Positions 61,324-64,000 of a stretch of 64,000 nucleotides of DNA are shown in pieces. The stretch spans positions 124,001 to 188,000 of the forward strand of contig NZ_QEHR01000007.1 of assembly GCF_003095375.1 (NCBI RefSeq), in the 5' to 3' direction. This DNA is from Marixanthomonas spongiae. GTDB lineage: Bacteria > Bacteroidota > Bacteroidia > Flavobacteriales > Flavobacteriaceae. Position numbers and translations under genes: made by a program. Below the pieces are notes generated by a model that was not told where the DNA came from, did not search any database, and worked only from the letters and a program-made list of their open reading frames with translations. How positions within the stretch are numbered: the stretch's first letter is position 1; each line of letters starts with the position of its first letter.

Positions 61324-63837
61324 ATGAAACCATACCTTTTACTATTGGCACTTCTGTGCACCACATTTTTATTTTCACAAAGCAAAACCCAAGAAAAAAT
61401 AACCATTTCCGGAAAAATCATCGAAGCAGATTCCAATATCCCTTTGGAATATGCAACGGTATCCTTTACCAATGCGCAAGGAGAAATCGTCAACGGAGGC
61501 ATAACCAACACCAAAGGGAAGTATGCCATAAAGGTACCGCCTGGGGTCTATACCGTTAAATATGAGTTTATTTCCTACGAGACCAAAGAAATCCCCAATA
61601 AACAACTTACACAGGACACCACGTTGCCTACTGTTTCTTTGGCCATTAATACCGAAGGCCTGGACGAAGTAGTCATCCGTGCCGAAACTACCGAAGTACA
61701 AGTTAGACTCGACAAAAAAATATACAATATTGGTAAAGACCTTACTACCAGCGGCGCCACCGTAAGCGACGCCCTTAACAACGTGCCTTCGGTGAATGTG
61801 GATGTGGAAGGTGCCATTAGCCTTCGCGGAAATGATAACGTACGTATCCTCATAAACGGAAAACCTTCAGCCATTGCAGGTTTTGGCTCTACCGATGCTC
61901 TGCGACAGCTTCCCGCCGAAGCCATCGAAAAAGTTGAAGTGATCACTTCACCCTCTGCCCGTTACGATGCACAGGGAACCGCCGGGATATTAAATATTAT
62001 CCTTAAAAAAGAAAAAACGCTTGGCCTCAACGGCTCAATTTCCACAAATATTGGTCATCCTACCAGTAGCAATGTTTCTGGCAACATCAATTTACGAACC
62101 GATAAATTCAACATCTTTAACACTACGGGGGTGCGGTACCGAGATGCACCAGGGAATGCTTATTTTAACAACCAGTACTTCCCTACCACGTTTACAGACC
62201 CCGAAACAGGCGAAGAAGTTACAACCGATCCCAGATTTGACCGTGTAATAGAAGATAGATTATATGAACGGCAAGATAAAGGTTTCAACACCAATCTGGG
62301 AATGGAATACTTTTTAACCGAAAGATCATCCATTACCGCCAGTGGGTTTCTTCGTTTGGGCGATGACGAAGACCTTACCACTAACAATGCAAGAAAATTC
62401 AGTAATGGCAGCTTAGATGAAACAACCGTTAGAAAAGAACGGGAAATTGAAGAAGACCGTACCTACCAACTCTCTTTGAACTACGAAAACAAGTTCAATG
62501 ACGAAGGTCACAAGCTCACGGCCGATTTTCAATATGAAAACGATAAAGAGGAAGAACGCTCTTTCATTACCGAGAACCGCATCCTTCCTTCCCCGTTAAG
62601 TTTCCCTTCGGAAGATATCGTTAACAATGAAACCCAGAAAGAATATTTGGCACAAGCAGATTACGTGCTGCCCATTGGCGAAAATGCCCAGTTTGAAGCC
62701 GGATACCGAGGCACTTTTGAAAACGAAGTAACCGATTACATCCTAAAACAAGAACAGGAAAACGGTGCTTTTGTACGCAATGACACCTTATCCAATATTT
62801 TTGATTACACCGAAAACGTAAACGCCGTTTACACCCAATACGGAAATAAATTTGGGAAGTTCTCTTTCTTGTTGGGCTTGCGTTTGGAAAACACGCAATT
62901 AAAAGGTGAAATTCAATCCAATCTTGACGAAGACGCGTTTTCTGAAACACTTGGTGTTGACATTGATACTGATTTTGATAAAAACTATTTAGGCCTCTTC
63001 CCTACCGTAAACTTAATCTACGAATTGGCCGAGCGTGAAAACATCACATTGGGATATAATAGAAGGATTAACCGCCCAAGAGGTTGGTTTATCAACCCTT
63101 TCCCCTCTCGTTCCAGTGTGACCAATGTGTTTCAAGGAAACCCGGATTTAGATCCTGCCTATGCCAGTGCCTTCGATTTAGGGTATTTAAAACGATGGAA
63201 AAAATTAACGCTTACTTCTTCCATTTACTATCAATACGAAACCGATTCGTTTGAACGTATACAGGAACAAACCGGTCAAGTTATAAATGGAGTTAATGTG
63301 GTTCGCACCATTCCCATTAACCTATCGACCAACGAGCGGTATGGTTTTGAGCTCGGCCTACTGTACAATCCGGCCAAGTGGTTGCGGCTTAACGGAAGCT
63401 TCAATTATTACAACTTTAAAAGTGATGGAAGTTTTAACGGTATAGACTACGGAACTGAAAACAATAGTTGGTTTGCCCGCGGAAGCGCCAAGGTAAGCCT
63501 GCCTTGGAAAATTGACTGGCAGACAAATGGTTTTTACCGAGGCCCTCGAAACAATGCACAAACCGAGTCTGATGGTATTGTATTCGTTAGTCTGGCTTTC
63601 AGTAAAGATATTATGGACGATAACGGCACTATCGGTTTAAATGTTAGTGATTTGTTGAATTCCCGTAAACGTAATTCCTTGACCGTTACCGATTCGTTTA
63701 TAAGCGAAAGCGAATTTCAATGGCGCGAACGCAGTGTAAACCTGTCGTTTACCTACCGCTTTAACCAGAAAAAGCAACGTGGACGGCCAGACCGAAGCCG
63801 CGACAATGGTGATGAAGAAGGTGGTTTTGAAGGGTAA
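61324..63837 (+). CDS. TonB-like outer-membrane beta-barrel protein
   Basis: An 837-residue protein. The signal is residues 1-18 (ending FLFSQ). A carboxypeptidase-like domain (about 25-105) has PLEYATVSFTNAQGEIVNGG, and the plug domain (about 120-225) has SVNVDVEGAISLRGNDNVRI. The rest is a barrel of the outer-membrane beta-barrel-3 type, ending VNLSFTYRFNQ, then a short charged tail with Arg, Asp and Gly (about 25 residues). Substrate unknown. A terminator follows, shared with the next convergent gene. Confidence 0.88.
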   Translation: MKPYLLLLALLCTTFLFSQSKTQEKITISGKIIEADSNIPLEYATVSFTNAQGEIVNGGITNTKGKYAIKVPPGVYTVKYEFISYETKEIPNKQLTQDTTLPTVSLAINTEGLDEVVIRAETTEVQVRLDKKIYNIGKDLTTSGATVSDALNNVPSVNVDVEGAISLRGNDNVRILINGKPSAIAGFGSTDALRQLPAEAIEKVEVITSPSARYDAQGTAGILNIILKKEKTLGLNGSISTNIGHPTSSNVSGNINLRTDKFNIFNTTGVRYRDAPGNAYFNNQYFPTTFTDPETGEEVTTDPRFDRVIEDRLYERQDKGFNTNLGMEYFLTERSSITASGFLRLGDDEDLTTNNARKFSNGSLDETTVRKEREIEEDRTYQLSLNYENKFNDEGHKLTADFQYENDKEEERSFITENRILPSPLSFPSEDIVNNETQKEYLAQADYVLPIGENAQFEAGYRGTFENEVTDYILKQEQENGAFVRNDTLSNIFDYTENVNAVYTQYGNKFGKFSFLLGLRLENTQLKGEIQSNLDEDAFSETLGVDIDTDFDKNYLGLFPTVNLIYELAERENITLGYNRRINRPRGWFINPFPSRSSVTNVFQGNPDLDPAYASAFDLGYLKRWKKLTLTSSIYYQYETDSFERIQEQTGQVINGVNVVRTIPINLSTNERYGFELGLLYNPAKWLRLNGSFNYYNFKSDGSFNGIDYGTENNSWFARGSAKVSLPWKIDWQTNGFYRGPRNNAQTESDGIVFVSLAFSKDIMDDNGTIGLNVSDLLNSRKRNSLTVTDSFISESEFQWRERSVNLSFTYRFNQKKQRGRPDRSRDNGDEEGGFEG

Positions 63838-63856
63838 TCAATAATCTGGATAGAAA

Positions 63857-63891
63857 TAAAAAAAGGAAGCCAAAAACAGCTTCCTTTTTTT
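63857..63891. terminator. Bidirectional terminator
   Basis: GGAAGC and GCTTCC pair around a CAAAAACA-like loop, with A7 on the left and T7 on the right, between convergent genes. Confidence 0.88.
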
Positions 63892-63910
63892 ATATATTAT
63901 GTTTGAAGCG

Positions 63911-64000
63911 TTAAGCCTCTTCTTGTTCTTTCTTTTTAGCTTCACGCTTTAGTTTCCAGTTTTCATACAAGGAACCTCCTATCCAATACGGAAGGATAGC
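63911..64000 (-). CDS. C-terminal fragment of a small membrane-type protein (runs off the window)
   Basis: Only the last 29 codons are in the window: a short hydrophobic piece with AILPYWIGGSLYENW, then a Lys/Glu-rich tail (KLKREAKKKEQEEA). The look is that of a small single- or double-pass membrane protein with a charged cytoplasmic tail. The family cannot be assigned from this piece. Confidence 0.55.
   Translation of the reverse strand, partial: AILPYWIGGSLYENWKLKREAKKKEQEEA

Noticed and set aside
1-64000. tRNA, rRNA, CRISPR arrays and insertion sequences
   Set aside because: No cloverleaf-like sequence, rRNA segment, regularly spaced repeat or transposase with inverted ends was seen on reading both strands.

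Overview
The window is a 64 kb stretch of chromosome from a member of the Bacteroidota, almost certainly a marine-type Flavobacteriaceae. The signs are promoter -7 boxes of the form TAnnTTTG, few Shine-Dalgarno sequences, many outer-membrane beta-barrel receptors with carboxypeptidase-like N-terminal domains, a DUF4249 lipoprotein beside a TonB receptor, small families such as DUF6146, DUF6787 and DUF4834, and an endonuclease III without an iron-sulfur cluster. It reads as ordinary core genome: no rRNA, tRNA, CRISPR array, insertion sequence or prophage was seen.

Layout. 0-5 kb: DJ-1/PfpI protein, YihY membrane protein, Lrp regulator, then an M14 carboxypeptidase divergent from a small HTH regulator across an intergenic region with five copies of a GTTTAC/GTAAAC palindrome. 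4.7-10.1 kb (minus strand): topoisomerase IV genes parE and parC, a decayed lipoprotein pseudogene between them, and mscL. 10.4-16.6 kb: CbpA/CbpM chaperone pair, a GT-C glycosyltransferase, PAP2 phosphatase, ychF, a small exported protein and a membrane-anchored hydrolase. 17.5-22 kb: ferredoxin divergent from a LuxC-like acyl-CoA reductase, followed by serC and serA. 22-25.5 kb: an overlapping gene set ending in a His-rich exported protein and a TonB receptor with a His/Glu-rich loop, probably a metal uptake module. 26-34 kb: MBL hydrolase, a large conserved protein of unknown function, bcp, nth, a 49-aa mini-gene, an ECF sigma factor and uvrA. 34-42 kb: a very basic exported protein, a YfhO/glycosyltransferase pair, a beta-barrel protein and a GNAT enzyme, ending in a frameshifted AT-rich gene. 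42.6-45.1 kb: an alpha-oxoamine synthase beside an unusual cysteine-synthase-like enzyme, a candidate sulfonolipid (capnine) pathway. 45-53 kb: lipoprotein S9 peptidase, EbfC, thioredoxin, YegP, threonine aldolase, prfB with its programmed +1 frameshift, and a ClC channel. 53-60 kb (minus): a four-gene operon built on an STN-type TonB receptor. 60-64 kb: remnant of a geranylgeranyl-reductase-like gene, ArsC-like protein, another TonB-type barrel, and a gene running off the end.

Genes that appear to work together: parE/parC (chromosome decatenation), cbpA/cbpM (chaperone and its modulator), serC/serA (serine synthesis), the metal receptor and its His-rich partner, the 53-59.8 kb receptor operon, and the 42.6-45.1 kb lipid pair. 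The least expected items are the operator array at 3.5-3.75 kb, the lipid pair, three gene remnants (two of them with a one-base loss in a homopolymer), and the cysteine-free endonuclease III. No clearly new defence or mobile system was found. All calls are from reading motifs; no database search was run.
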